From Leucobacter sp. UBA1945 (lineage in GTDB: Bacteria > Actinomycetota > Actinomycetes > Actinomycetales > Microbacteriaceae): DNA of 28,092 nt. Where the stretch lies: assembly GCA_002336855.1 (NCBI GenBank), contig DDEV01000026.1, positions 12,274 to 40,365 on the forward strand, given 5' to 3'. Position 1 is the stretch's first letter; each line of letters opens with the position of its first letter. The notes beneath the pieces are model-generated. The model searched no databases, was not told the DNA's origin, and worked only from the letters and a program-made list of their open reading frames with translations. A program made the translations under genes and the position numbers. This document shows positions 14,114 to 22,018 of the stretch, one piece after another.

Positions 14114-15751
14114 CTAGTTGTCGAGTCGCTCGCCGTCGAGATAGGTTGCCAGCACTGGCAGTTCGGCGAGATCGTCACCGGTTACGGCCGCCGGATCTTC
14201 TGCCCAGACTGCAAGATCAGCGCGAGCACCAGCTCGGATCACGCCGAGGTCATCGTCGCCCTGCGCGATGGCAGCCGCCCGGGTGTACCCGTGAAGCGCC
14301 TGCTCTGCGGTGAGGCGCTCGTGAGGCTCGTACACGAATCCGTCACGATCGCCGGGGGTGCGTCGCAGCACCGCCCAGGCCATGCCCTGACGCGCGTCGA
14401 GATCGGCGATCGGCCAGTCTGATCCGAGGGCAAGCGGCGCCCCTGCGCGCAGCACCGAAGCTGCGCTCCACGCCTGCGCCGCGCGCTCCGGCCCGAGCCG
14501 TTCGGCCCACGCATCGCTTCCGTCTGGCAGGCGCCACTGCATGTGCTGCAGTTGCATCGAGGCCGTGATGCCGGTCGCGCCAAGGCGCGCGATATCGCGC
14601 GGATCAAGACACTCGAGGTGCTCGATGCGGTGCACTGGCTGGTTCCGAGCCCTGCACCCGACTGCCTCGTACAGGCTGATGGTCTCTCCGATCGCGCGAT
14701 CACCGATGGCGTGAGTCGCAATCTGAAAACCTGCCGCGGTGAACTCGTGCACCGTCTGACGCAGCGCCTCCTGATCTACCCAGAACGGGTCGAGCCCCTC
14801 GCCGTGGGTGTCGGGGGCATAGAGCCAGCCGGTGCCGGTATCGATCACGCCGTCGGCATAGAGCTTGATGCTGCCCCCGCGCCAGCGCGCGCCGCCACGG
14901 TGCAACTGGCTCAGCGCGATTGCGCGATCCTCGGCGCCTGCCGAAGGCCGCACGTCGATGGCACTCACGATACGCACCGGCAACCCGCCCGCGCTTTCGT
15001 CGATCGCTTCGAGCAGGTCGAGCGTCGCGATCGAGCCGTCCATGATGGTGCCACCGGTGAGGCCCGAGCGGCGCATGCGCGCAAAGATGCCCCGCGCGAT
15101 GTCGAGGGTCTCTTCTCTGCTCAGTTGGGGAATGTGCTTCAGCACGAGCGCCCAGGCGCTCTCTTCGCGCAGTTCACCCGTCGGCGCACCCGACGCGTCG
15201 AGCACGACCTCAGAGGTGTCTTCAAAGCTGTGCGCGCCCGTGATACCTGCCCGTTGCAGGGCTGCGGTGTTCGCCAGCGCAGTGTGCACGTCGAAGAAGT
15301 AGAGCATCGCCGGCACTCCGCCGAGCGCCTCGTCAATGGTGCTGGCCGCGATCGGAGCGCCCTCGAGAGCTGCGTAATCAAGATTCCAGCCGCGCACCCA
15401 GCCATCGGTGGTCTCGCGGCGCACTCGCGCTGCCTCTTCGCACAGCCGGTCGCGCAGTTCGCGCAACTCGGTAACCCCGCCAAGATCGATGCCCTGCACA
15501 ATATCGACGCCCTGAATGGGGTGCAGGTGCGCATCGATGAGGCCGGGAGTCACGGTCTGCCCGCGTGCATCGTCGACGCGTGTGGTGGCTCCGCGAAAGG
15601 CTTCGGCGATCTGCGCTGGGTCGCCGACACCGAGAATTCGTCCGTCTGCTATCGCAATCGAAGCGACTTCTGCGCCGAAGTCGCCCCCATCACCGGGCAC
15701 CATCGTGCGCACGCGCGCGCCCTCGATGATCACGTCTGCTCTCGCCACCAC
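14114..15751 (-). CDS. YtcJ-like amidohydrolase
   Basis: A 545-residue amidohydrolase of the Amidohydro_3/YtcJ branch, hydrolysing C-N bonds in an unknown amide or cyclic compound. Landmarks are VTPGLIDAHLHPIQ with the metal-binding His75 and His77, ATHAIGDRAI and HRIEHLECLD (further His ligands), and LGSDWPIADLDAR (the catalytic Asp). The insert region between about 90 and 300 is typical of the branch. The frame reads back to 15820, but a GTG at 15751 preceded by GAGAGGTGGGA and a promoter at 15784-15812 make that start more likely. It is divergent from a TetR gene and upstream of an NhaC-family transporter, suggesting a small inducible catabolic or detoxifying unit. Confidence 0.87.
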   Translation of the reverse strand: MVARADVIIEGARVRTMVPGDGGDFGAEVASIAIADGRILGVGDPAQIAEAFRGATTRVDDARGQTVTPGLIDAHLHPIQGVDIVQGIDLGGVTELRELRDRLCEEAARVRRETTDGWVRGWNLDYAALEGAPIAASTIDEALGGVPAMLYFFDVHTALANTAALQRAGITGAHSFEDTSEVVLDASGAPTGELREESAWALVLKHIPQLSREETLDIARGIFARMRRSGLTGGTIMDGSIATLDLLEAIDESAGGLPVRIVSAIDVRPSAGAEDRAIALSQLHRGGARWRGGSIKLYADGVIDTGTGWLYAPDTHGEGLDPFWVDQEALRQTVHEFTAAGFQIATHAIGDRAIGETISLYEAVGCRARNQPVHRIEHLECLDPRDIARLGATGITASMQLQHMQWRLPDGSDAWAERLGPERAAQAWSAASVLRAGAPLALGSDWPIADLDARQGMAWAVLRRTPGDRDGFVYEPHERLTAEQALHGYTRAAAIAQGDDDLGVIRAGARADLAVWAEDPAAVTGDDLAELPVLATYLDGERLDN

Positions 15752-15783
15752 GGCTTCCCACCTCTCTGTAAGCCCAAGGCAGT

Positions 15784-15812
15784 AATTTACGGGTATTAAA
15801 TAAAATCCGCAA
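15784..15812 (-). promoter_or_regulatory. Promoter of the amidohydrolase-nhaC unit
   Basis: TTGCGG (15807-15812) and TAAATT (15784-15789) on the minus strand are exactly 17 bases apart, about 35 bases from the chosen start codon. Confidence 0.5.
15791..15808. promoter_or_regulatory. 18-bp palindromic operator in the amidohydrolase promoter
   Basis: An imperfect palindrome of the form GGnTnTTAnnTAAnAnCC fills the spacer between the -35 and -10 boxes. The TetR gene reads away from it. Binding here would block transcription, so this is the likely TetR site, by position and symmetry only. Confidence 0.45.
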
Positions 15813-15925
15813 GTACGCACGTCTTCGCAGTAACATTGGCGGTGCGCTCAGCCGCGCCGCCAGCGCCCGAACGCACGCGGGCGCCGGGGGTCTCGTGGCG
15901 AAACGCACCCCCGAAAGGAACCGAG

Positions 15926-16618
15926 ATGTCAGACGAGGCCAGCAGTAAGCCCTCAGCCGCCCGACGAAGAGCCGGCCGCCCCAGTACGTCGGTGCTCACA
16001 CGCGAGCGGATCCTCGATGTCGCCTTCGAACTCGCCGATACGCGCGGCGGTGACTTCAGTGTTGCTGCCATCGCGCGCAGCCTCGGGGTGCAGCCACCAG
16101 CGATCTATAACTACTTTGCGAACAAGACCGACATCGTCGCCGGGATGCGCGGCGAGATCGGGCGTCGCATCGATTCTTCCGTGTTCGAACGCCTACCCTG
16201 GTACGAGGCAATGCTGCCGTGGGCCCGCAGTTACCTCGAGGCGATGGGTAGCCACCCCGGCATTATCGCGATTCTGGCGACGCTGCCTGTCGACAGCGAG
16301 CCGGAGTCGGTACTCGAGTACGAGATGATCGTCGCGTCATTCCGGCGCAGCGGCTATCCCGAGCATCGCATTGTTCCTGCGCTCGTCGCGATCGAATCAT
16401 TCGTCATCGGTTCAGCGCTCGACTCTCTCACCCCAGAGGACAACCTGAGCCCTGCGGGGTCGCCGGAACTTGCGCCGCAGCTGCTCGCCGCGGAGGCGAA
16501 CGCCAGGCAACGTGCGGGGCGAGCAGGCCTGACCATGGCTCGATCGATTTTCGAGTTCGGGCTCGAGGCGCTCGTTGCGGGGCTTCGAGCCGCCGGCGAT
16601 GCCGAGCAGTCAGCCTAG
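15926..16618 (+). CDS. TetR-family regulator of the amidohydrolase unit
   Basis: A 230-residue TetR-type repressor with a basic N-terminal tail (AARRRAGRPSTSVLTRERIL) and helix-turn-helix at about 25-72 (VAAIARSLGVQPPAIYNYFA). A helical ligand domain ends in MARSIFEFGLEALVAGLRAAG. The ATG at 15926 follows GAAAGGAA, so the longer frame from 15836 is not used. It is divergent from the amidohydrolase gene and its 3' end overlaps the yibE-family gene by nine bases on the opposite strand. Its ligand is probably a substrate of the amidohydrolase, by gene order. Confidence 0.9.
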   Translation: MSDEASSKPSAARRRAGRPSTSVLTRERILDVAFELADTRGGDFSVAAIARSLGVQPPAIYNYFANKTDIVAGMRGEIGRRIDSSVFERLPWYEAMLPWARSYLEAMGSHPGIIAILATLPVDSEPESVLEYEMIVASFRRSGYPEHRIVPALVAIESFVIGSALDSLTPEDNLSPAGSPELAPQLLAAEANARQRAGRAGLTMARSIFEFGLEALVAGLRAAGDAEQSA

Positions 16619-18004
16619 CGAAACCCCGCCGAACGCCCCCTGCTCGGTTGCTCGAGCCGACCGCTCACCGTCTTGCCGCGCAGCGGGAACGAACATGGCG
16701 GCCACCGCAGTCGTGATTGGAACCGCGAGCACCAACCCGATACTGCCCGCCGCGGTTCTGACGATCTCGATCGCGATGTCCTCTTGCGTGAGCAGGATCA
16801 GTATCGGGCGGTTGTAGAGGTAGAGCAGGATCAGCGCACCGATAGCCGCCCCGACGTAGGCGAAGAACACCGTGTATACGGTCGAAGCGATGTGGTCCCT
16901 GCCGATACGCATCGCGCTCGCGTAGATCTCGCGGCGAGTCAACTGCGGCGCCGCAGCTCGCAGCTCCCAGACAGACGACGCCTGCGTGATCGTGACGTCG
17001 TTCAGCACTCCGAGGCCCGCGATCAAGATCGAGCAGGTCAGCAACCCGCGAAAGTCAATCTCGGAGACCATGCTCGACAGCAGACCGGACGTCTCATCGC
17101 CCAATCCGCTCAGCCGGGTCAGCTGCACCGACACCCACGACACCGCAGAGATGATCACGATGCCCGCGAGTGTGCCGATTAACGCAGATGTGGTTCTCAG
17201 GTTTAGCCCGTGCACGAAGAACAGGGTCACGAACATAATGGCACTCGAAGCCACGACCCCGATGAGAAGACCGGGGCCGCCGGCGACCAGCGCGGGTAGC
17301 ACGAACCCCAGCAGCACCGCCGCTGCAACGCCGAGAGCGGCAAGCGCAAGAAGGCCTCGCAACCGCCCGACGACAATCACGACCGCCGCGAACAGCAGCC
17401 CGATAGCCGCGAGCGGGAGGTACCGAATGACGCCGCTCACCTCGTAGTTCTTGGACAGCCCGTACCGCGACGACACGTTCTGCTGAGATGGGTCGTTGTT
17501 CGGAAAAGTCGTGAGCTGCACCTGATCACCTTCCCTGAGGCCTGATGAGGCGAACGTGCCTCGCGCCTCAGTGTCAATGACGTGCCCCCGGTCAGGGCCG
17601 GTCAGCAACCCCACGCTGAGAAGCTGACAGGCAGGCAGCATCGGCACCGGTTGATTGCGCTCGGTCTCTGGCAGCACGACCTCTGGGGTTTCGCACGCTT
17701 CAATGCCGAGAACCTCGCCCTGTGCAGATCCGACCTCGGCAGTCTGATAGCTCGCTCGCTCGGCTATCTCAGAAACCCTTTCATAGTCGGGCCATAGCCA
17801 CACGAGGCCGAACACGGTACTCGCGGCGACGAGGATCAACAGTGCATACGCCGAGTACCTGAGCCTTGCCGATGCGCGCACTCCTGCGGCTGCCAGACCG
17901 TGCGTATGAGAGTGCGCCTGGCTCGAGGCAGGCTCCCCAGCCTGCTCGGGTTGACTCACAGGCCGGGCCCTAGCGGTTGGTGTCGAAGACTGCGTTCTGG
18001 GCAT
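16610..18004 (-). CDS. YibE/F family membrane protein
   Basis: A membrane protein of about 464 residues whose function is not established in the family. A cytoplasmic His/Ser-rich tail (HSHTHG near 34) is followed by one helix (about 50-72). An extracytoplasmic region of some 120 residues comes next (VLPETERNQPVPMLPACQLL, GREGDQVQL-like turns). About seven helices from 195 to 440 carry the YibE/F landmarks AGLGVLNDVTITQASSVWEL and RIGRDHIASTVYTVFFAYVG. ATG 18004 overlaps the upstream gene by some 35 bases; a GTG at 17959 would remove the overlap. Neither has a good ribosome binding site, so the start is unsure. Its 3' end overlaps the TetR gene on the other strand. Confidence 0.85.
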   Translation of the reverse strand: MPRTQSSTPTARARPVSQPEQAGEPASSQAHSHTHGLAAAGVRASARLRYSAYALLILVAASTVFGLVWLWPDYERVSEIAERASYQTAEVGSAQGEVLGIEACETPEVVLPETERNQPVPMLPACQLLSVGLLTGPDRGHVIDTEARGTFASSGLREGDQVQLTTFPNNDPSQQNVSSRYGLSKNYEVSGVIRYLPLAAIGLLFAAVVIVVGRLRGLLALAALGVAAAVLLGFVLPALVAGGPGLLIGVVASSAIMFVTLFFVHGLNLRTTSALIGTLAGIVIISAVSWVSVQLTRLSGLGDETSGLLSSMVSEIDFRGLLTCSILIAGLGVLNDVTITQASSVWELRAAAPQLTRREIYASAMRIGRDHIASTVYTVFFAYVGAAIGALILLYLYNRPILILLTQEDIAIEIVRTAAGSIGLVLAVPITTAVAAMFVPAARQDGERSARATEQGAFGGVSLG

Positions 18005-18389
18005 CACTATCGAGGCGAAGCGCCTCGATGAGTTCAGCCGCGTGCTCGGTCGAAAGGATCACCCGTGCGTAGTCGTCAAACTCACCGATCCAGCCGCCGC
18101 CGGTCTCTTCGGGCACGTCGAAGTCAAGCACGATCGCCGGCCGGCCTGAGCGGATCAGGCAGAAATCATTGCCCCCGAAACCCCGCCAAGTGCCGATCGC
18201 GAGTTTGGTGGGCAGGTGCGCGCCCGGCGAGCGAACACCACGCAGCCACACCCACGGGTCGTCGGTGATCAGGGCTGAAGTGATTCGCTCGCGGCTGAGC
18301 ACGATGTCTCGCCTGCGCATAGCAAGCGTGCGCTCGGCTGCGCTGAGCTTGATCACCACTCGATCTGTGAATACCTCAATGCGCGCCAT
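17970..18389 (-). CDS. Small PH-like-domain protein of unknown function
   Basis: A 139-residue soluble protein with no signal peptide or membrane segment. It shows a beta-rich pattern: RIEVFTDRVVIKLSAAERTL, then WLRGVRSPGAHLPTKLAIGT, WRGFGGNDFCLIRSGRPAIV and VILSTEHAAELIEAL. This resembles small actinobacterial proteins with a bacterial PH-like fold, where a PG..P....GTxxxxGxxxFxxxR core is typical. It overlaps the YibE/F gene and is probably co-transcribed. The ATG at 18389 directly follows a TAGAGT/CAGACT stretch that might be a -10 box. The fold is inferred from pattern only and no role can be assigned. Confidence 0.7.
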   Translation of the reverse strand: MARIEVFTDRVVIKLSAAERTLAMRRRDIVLSRERITSALITDDPWVWLRGVRSPGAHLPTKLAIGTWRGFGGNDFCLIRSGRPAIVLDFDVPEETGGGWIGEFDDYARVILSTEHAAELIEALRLDSDAQNAVFDTNR

Positions 18390-18478
18390 GACTCTAGTCT
18401 GCCCTGCGCCACTGACATTCGCGGCATACTCTCGAAGTTCACACCGAATCGTTATTCGGTAGCACAGCCTGGGTGCTT

Positions 18479-19261
18479 CTAATCGAGCATGTCGCTCTGG
18501 TCGATGGCCGACTCGACCGTTTCGATCAGCGCGCGTTTCTGCTCAAGCGATGCCCCACTATTGTGCTTGAGGCCCGCAGCAACGGTCTCTTCGTGCGTGT
18601 GCGGCCCGACGCAGGCGACAATGGTGTCCTGCGGCAGTACCGGAAACTGTGCCGCGACCTCTTTGCCAATACGGGCAGAAGCGACGAGCAGGGCATTGAT
18701 GCGGCCCGACTCGACGTCCTCCCGAATGTGGGCAGACACCGGCACACCGATGGTGCGGAACGCCACGACCTGGGTGACATCGTGACCGCGGTCGATCAGC
18801 CCCGATGTGAGAACTGGCTTCGCCACATCTGATCGCAGCGTCAGCACTTTCAGCACTTCGCCGGTGTCGATCTCGGGCCACACCTGCAGCAGGCCCTCGG
18901 TGGTGATGTTTGATTCGTCCGGGGTGCGGCTCACCTGATAGCCGGCCTCGATAAACGCCTGCTCGGTGGCCTCGCCTACGACCGCAACCCTGGTGCGCTC
19001 GTGAATCTTGGCCTTGTGATGCGCCAGCACGTCGACGACGGTCGCGCTTGTTGCGGTGATCCAGTCGTAGTAGCCGTCTTCGAGCCTGCGCAACGCCTCG
19101 ATGAGGCGGTCTTCTTCGCTTGTGTGCGCAAAGTCAACGAGCGGAGCAATGACCGTGTTCGCGCCTTGCTCGCGCAGAGCTTGGGCCACAATCTCGCCCC
19201 AGGTGCCACCGCGGGGCACGAGCACCCTCAGCCCCGTTAGCGGCTTCTGCTCGATCGACAT
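18479..19261 (-). CDS. hemD: Uroporphyrinogen-III synthase (HemD) family protein
   Basis: A 260-residue cytoplasmic protein of the HemD family, which cyclises hydroxymethylbilane to uroporphyrinogen III in tetrapyrrole synthesis. The two-domain layout is seen: GLRVLVPRGGTWGEIVAQAL at the start, then DWITATSATVVDVLA, RVAVVGEATEQAFIEAGYQV, VLTLRSDVAKPVLTSGLIDR, VVAFRTIGVP, and ALLVASARIGKEVAAQF near the end. It stands apart from hemA/B/C, whereas hemD is usually clustered. A paralogue or regulator with a HemD fold is thus possible. A TAGCGT box (19273-19278) 11 bases before the ATG would give a very short leader. A GTG at 19270 is the alternative start. Confidence 0.8.
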   Translation of the reverse strand: MSIEQKPLTGLRVLVPRGGTWGEIVAQALREQGANTVIAPLVDFAHTSEEDRLIEALRRLEDGYYDWITATSATVVDVLAHHKAKIHERTRVAVVGEATEQAFIEAGYQVSRTPDESNITTEGLLQVWPEIDTGEVLKVLTLRSDVAKPVLTSGLIDRGHDVTQVVAFRTIGVPVSAHIREDVESGRINALLVASARIGKEVAAQFPVLPQDTIVACVGPHTHEETVAAGLKHNSGASLEQKRALIETVESAIDQSDMLD

Positions 19262-19305
19262 ACACCCCACTTACGCTAGCGGACACGAAAAAACAGCCTT
19301 AACTT

Positions 19306-19321
19306 GAGTCGCCTACGACTC
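19306..19321. terminator. Hairpin downstream of the envelope operon
   Basis: GAGTCG (19306-19311) and CGACTC (19316-19321) form a perfect 6-bp stem with a CCTA loop. On the minus strand a T6 run follows about 12 bases later, too far for a textbook terminator. It separates the DUF3618 operon from hemD. Confidence 0.4.
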
Positions 19322-19449
19322 GAAATCTGGCCGGGAAGGAAGCACTTCCGTTGCCCCTATTCTTACCCCGTAGGCGAAACAACGCAAAACCAGGCGCCTC
19401 CAGAGCAGAAACGCAACACAACTGTGACCCTCCGCGGCGGCGGCTCAGG

Positions 19450-19740
19450 CTACTGAAACGCCCGCACAACCTTCGAAGCGATCGCCCATACGGCGACGCC
19501 GCACACCGCGGCAACTCCGACAACCGCCGCGCCGAATACCAGTGGATTCTCGCGCTTCTCTGCGGCGATGCGCTGTTTTGCACGCGCGACCCCGTCGTCG
19601 ATGCGCTGGGCGTAGTCGAGTTGCACCCGAAGCTGGCCGAGCGTGTCATAGAGGTCTGCACGGGCCTCGCTCGCCTCGATGAGCCCGAGCTCGCGTTCGG
19701 ACGGTGGCGACTGCCTGCTTTGGTGGCTCTGCTGACTCAT
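19450..19740 (-). CDS. DUF3618 small membrane protein
   Basis: A 96-residue protein with a soluble N-terminal helix region (ASEARADLYDTLGQLRVQLD, the DUF3618 pattern), a basic amphipathic stretch and one C-terminal membrane helix (PLVFGAAVVGVAAVCGVAVW). The molecular function is unknown. It ends a three-gene operon and overlaps the Holin-X gene by four bases, so the three proteins are probably made together at the membrane. Confidence 0.82.
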   Translation of the reverse strand: MSQQSHQSRQSPPSERELGLIEASEARADLYDTLGQLRVQLDYAQRIDDGVARAKQRIAAEKRENPLVFGAAVVGVAAVCGVAVWAIASKVVRAFQ

Positions 19741-20177
19741 CGCCAGTTTCCTTTCTCGCCGTGCTGCGGCATGTGAGCCGAAGCGTTGAAGCGAACCTCG
19801 CTCATCGTCTGCAGGTCACCTTCGACACGATCGATCGTATCGTCGGGTGTTGGCACGCCACGCTTGATGAGAGCAATGCCAGCGAAAATCGCCCCTGCGG
19901 CCAGCAGCAGCAGCCCGAAGGCGACGACCAGTGCAGACAACCACACCGGCCATACCACTGCAATGCCGGCGACAGCGGCGGTAACGAGGCATCCGATCGC
20001 GAAGAACACGAAGAACAGCGCAACGATGATCGCCAACAGCCCGATGCCGCCGCGCTTCAGCTTCGCCGTGACTTCTCGCTTGGCGTTCTCAAACTCGGCT
20101 TTTGCCAGCCTGACGAACTGGTACGGCAGTTTTGCGAGCAGCTCGAACGTGCCCGCCTGATCGTCGCGCCGACTCAC
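19737..20177 (-). CDS. Actinobacterial Holin-X family membrane protein
   Basis: A 146-residue protein of the putative actinobacterial holin-X family (Phage_holin_3_6 type). A charged amphipathic N-terminal region (ELLAKLPYQFVRLAKAEFE) precedes two membrane helices (about 48-75 and 80-105). A polar tail contains GVPTPDDTIDRVEGDLQTM. Despite the name, these chromosomal proteins are not linked to phage here, and no lysis gene is nearby. A role in envelope stress is commonly supposed. Four-base overlaps join it to both neighbours. Confidence 0.82.
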   Translation of the reverse strand: MSRRDDQAGTFELLAKLPYQFVRLAKAEFENAKREVTAKLKRGGIGLLAIIVALFFVFFAIGCLVTAAVAGIAVVWPVWLSALVVAFGLLLLAAGAIFAGIALIKRGVPTPDDTIDRVEGDLQTMSEVRFNASAHMPQHGEKGNWR

Positions 20178-20521
20178 GAGGCTGCCTCGCCCGGCTTCTC
20201 TTCGTCACCCTGCGCGGGTTTCGCAGAAGTCGCGCTCATGTTCTCGGCCGAGGCGGCTGAGCGCGGACGCTGCTCTTTCGGCGCTGCCTGGCGTGCGATG
20301 TTTGCGAACGCGTCGGCAGAGGCTCGGCGAATGAAAGTTTTCACCTCGTCGGCTCGTTCATCGAGCGCACCCTTCACGAGACCGACGCCCTTCTGCACTG
20401 GCTCGGTGTTCCACACGTTCTGGGCACCACGCTTGATCTGCTCATAACGCCCGCGCCCCGCGCGAGATCCGAGCACATAGCCGACCGCCGCTCCGAGCAC
20501 GAATGCGATCTTGCCTTTCAT
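20174..20521 (-). CDS. YtxH-like membrane-associated protein
   Basis: A 115-residue protein opening MKGKIAFVLGAAVGYVLGSR, a short Gly-rich membrane segment, followed by RAGRGRYEQIKRGAQNVW and a long helical, Ala/Glu-rich tail. This is the YtxH-like pattern linked to general stress in other Gram-positives. The ATG at 20521 follows GGAGGA; the six-codon-longer frame is not favoured. It is first in the operon with the Holin-X and DUF3618 genes. Confidence 0.8.
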   Translation of the reverse strand: MKGKIAFVLGAAVGYVLGSRAGRGRYEQIKRGAQNVWNTEPVQKGVGLVKGALDERADEVKTFIRRASADAFANIARQAAPKEQRPRSAASAENMSATSAKPAQGDEEKPGEAAS

Positions 20522-20563
20522 GATTCCTCCAGACCTCACGGGTTCATTGCCCGCGACGTTTCC

Positions 20564-20569
20564 AGCCTA
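20564..20569 (-). promoter_or_regulatory. Candidate -10 box of the envelope operon
   Basis: TAGGCT on the minus strand lies about 43 bases before the YtxH-like start. Its -35 position, at 20587-20592 for a 17-base spacer, overlaps an AT-rich palindrome and is a poor match to consensus. Confidence 0.35.
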
Positions 20570-20588
20570 CCCCGCGCGTGAGACGAGT

Positions 20589-20610
20589 CATATTCCATTT
20601 ATGAAATATG
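20589..20610. promoter_or_regulatory. 22-bp AT-rich palindrome at the envelope operon promoter
   Basis: Arms CATATTnCAT and ATGnAATATG around two central bases make a palindrome symmetric at 18 of 22 positions. The DNA around it is GC-rich. It covers the expected -35 region of the YtxH/Holin-X/DUF3618 operon, so it is a good candidate for a repressor or activator site. The regulator is not in view. Confidence 0.55.
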
Positions 20611-20638
20611 CAGACAACTACGCCACCGCTCGCGCGCT

Positions 20639-22018
20639 TCAGTCAGTCAGTCCGAGCAAGCGCCTTCGCAGCTGCACCGCAGAGACATGGGCCGCCGCCA
20701 GCGCCTCTGCCTGATCATCACCGTGCACTGCACGGCCGACAACCGAGAGAGTCGAGTTCGACGCTTCTAGCGCAGCGAGCGCCTCAGCCGCTTCGTGACG
20801 CTGAGCTATTGTGCGGTAAGGCGCCGCCCGCATGATGGTGTCGCCCAATACTGCGTCTTGCCGCAAGGCAAGGCCCAATACGCTGAGCACCTGAGCGACA
20901 TGCTGCGAGTCGGCGGGTTGCAAACCCTCAACCGCGGCCATCTGCTCGGCCACACCCGACACTCCAGACCGCAGATGAACGGCGCAGCCCCCTGGCGCAG
21001 CATCGCTTGGAAGGTCAGTCGAGGCCAACTTGTCAAGCCCCCTCTCGCCGAGGGAAGATTCGACAACGACCGCCCAATCTTCCACCTGCGTAATGGCGCT
21101 GACACCCGCTGCAAGCCAGCTTGGACGCTCTATGAACATCGAGGCATACAGGCGAGCCTCGTTCGGCATGACCGACGTCACGTGTGGGGCGATCGCTTCG
21201 CTCGCGAGCGCAGATTCGCCTGCGTCGGCGATGAGGGCGCGCGCGGTGACCGATTCGCCGCCTTCGAGCTGGATCCTCCAGCCGTCATCTTCGACGGCGG
21301 TCGAGACAGCCTGCTCCGATCTCAGCTCGACCCCATAGTGCTCGAGGGTTTTGAGTACGGCGGTGGCGAAGTCTTCTGCGGCGCGAACCGGCGTCACCCT
21401 GGTTTCACGTGCAACATTCCGATCGGCGTATGCGAACACCGCGGTGCTCAGCGAGCCTGCCCGCGAGAGTGCCTCGTTGAGGCCCGGCGCAGCAACCGCT
21501 GCCTCTACCTCAGCGGATTTTGCCCCGAAACGTTCGAAGACCTGGGGGTCAACGAGTCGCTCGCGCACCTTCGCTCCCATGCGCTTCTGCACCAGGGCGC
21601 CGAGCATTCGAGTCTTTCCGACGGTGAGCAGCGGGGTAACCCGGTCGAGGTATGCGCGAAACGCCCCACCTGAGCCGAGCGCGGCAGAAGTCTTCGCGGC
21701 GAGGGGAACCGCGGGTATTCCCAGCACGTTCGGTTCGGCCTGGGGCAGCCACTGAGCGCTCTGAAGCAGCATCGGTGACGAAACCGGCAGCTCGATGAGC
21801 CGAGCGGCAACGGCCTCTTCGGCAGGAGCCTGATCGGCGGCGGAGGCGATCCTTTTCGCGAATGCTCTGATGACACCGTCTGGGTCACGCTCTGCCCATG
21901 GCTTCGATGCCTCGGCGGTGCCGCCACCGAGCACGACCACCTTCAGGCCCACCTCGGCGAGGTCGAGCGCCGTCTGCAGCGCCGGCAGGCTACGGCCAGT
22001 CACCACTGCGTCAATCAT
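20639..22018 (-). CDS. Protoporphyrinogen-oxidase-like flavoprotein homologue with degenerate FAD motif
   Basis: A 459-residue protein with the layout of the HemY/phytoene-desaturase flavoprotein superfamily. It has an N-terminal Rossmann strand-helix (DAVVTGRSLPALQTALDL), a PPOX-like central segment (GALVQKRMGAKVRERLVDPQ) and a substrate-domain strand (VELRSEQAVSTAVEDDGW). A C-terminal closing segment follows (STLSVVGRAVHGDDQAEAL). The GxGxxG motif is changed to GRSLPA, the acidic residue after strand 2 is missing (VVLGGG), and the last motif is GRAVHG. Canonical FAD binding is therefore doubtful. The ATG at 22018 overlaps the stop of the CPBP gene, so it is coupled to it. An extended frame to 22138 lies within that gene and is rejected. 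Confidence 0.7.
   Translation of the reverse strand: MIDAVVTGRSLPALQTALDLAEVGLKVVVLGGGTAEASKPWAERDPDGVIRAFAKRIASAADQAPAEEAVAARLIELPVSSPMLLQSAQWLPQAEPNVLGIPAVPLAAKTSAALGSGGAFRAYLDRVTPLLTVGKTRMLGALVQKRMGAKVRERLVDPQVFERFGAKSAEVEAAVAAPGLNEALSRAGSLSTAVFAYADRNVARETRVTPVRAAEDFATAVLKTLEHYGVELRSEQAVSTAVEDDGWRIQLEGGESVTARALIADAGESALASEAIAPHVTSVMPNEARLYASMFIERPSWLAAGVSAITQVEDWAVVVESSLGERGLDKLASTDLPSDAAPGGCAVHLRSGVSGVAEQMAAVEGLQPADSQHVAQVLSVLGLALRQDAVLGDTIMRAAPYRTIAQRHEAAEALAALEASNSTLSVVGRAVHGDDQAEALAAAHVSAVQLRRRLLGLTD

Noticed and set aside
14543..15799. Plus-strand reading frame of 418 codons opposite the amidohydrolase
   Set aside because: The amidohydrolase on the minus strand has clear metal-site motifs; the antisense frame has none.
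19737..20177. Prophage holin
   Set aside because: The Holin-X family is chromosomal and widespread in actinobacteria, and no phage structural, lysis or integrase genes are nearby.
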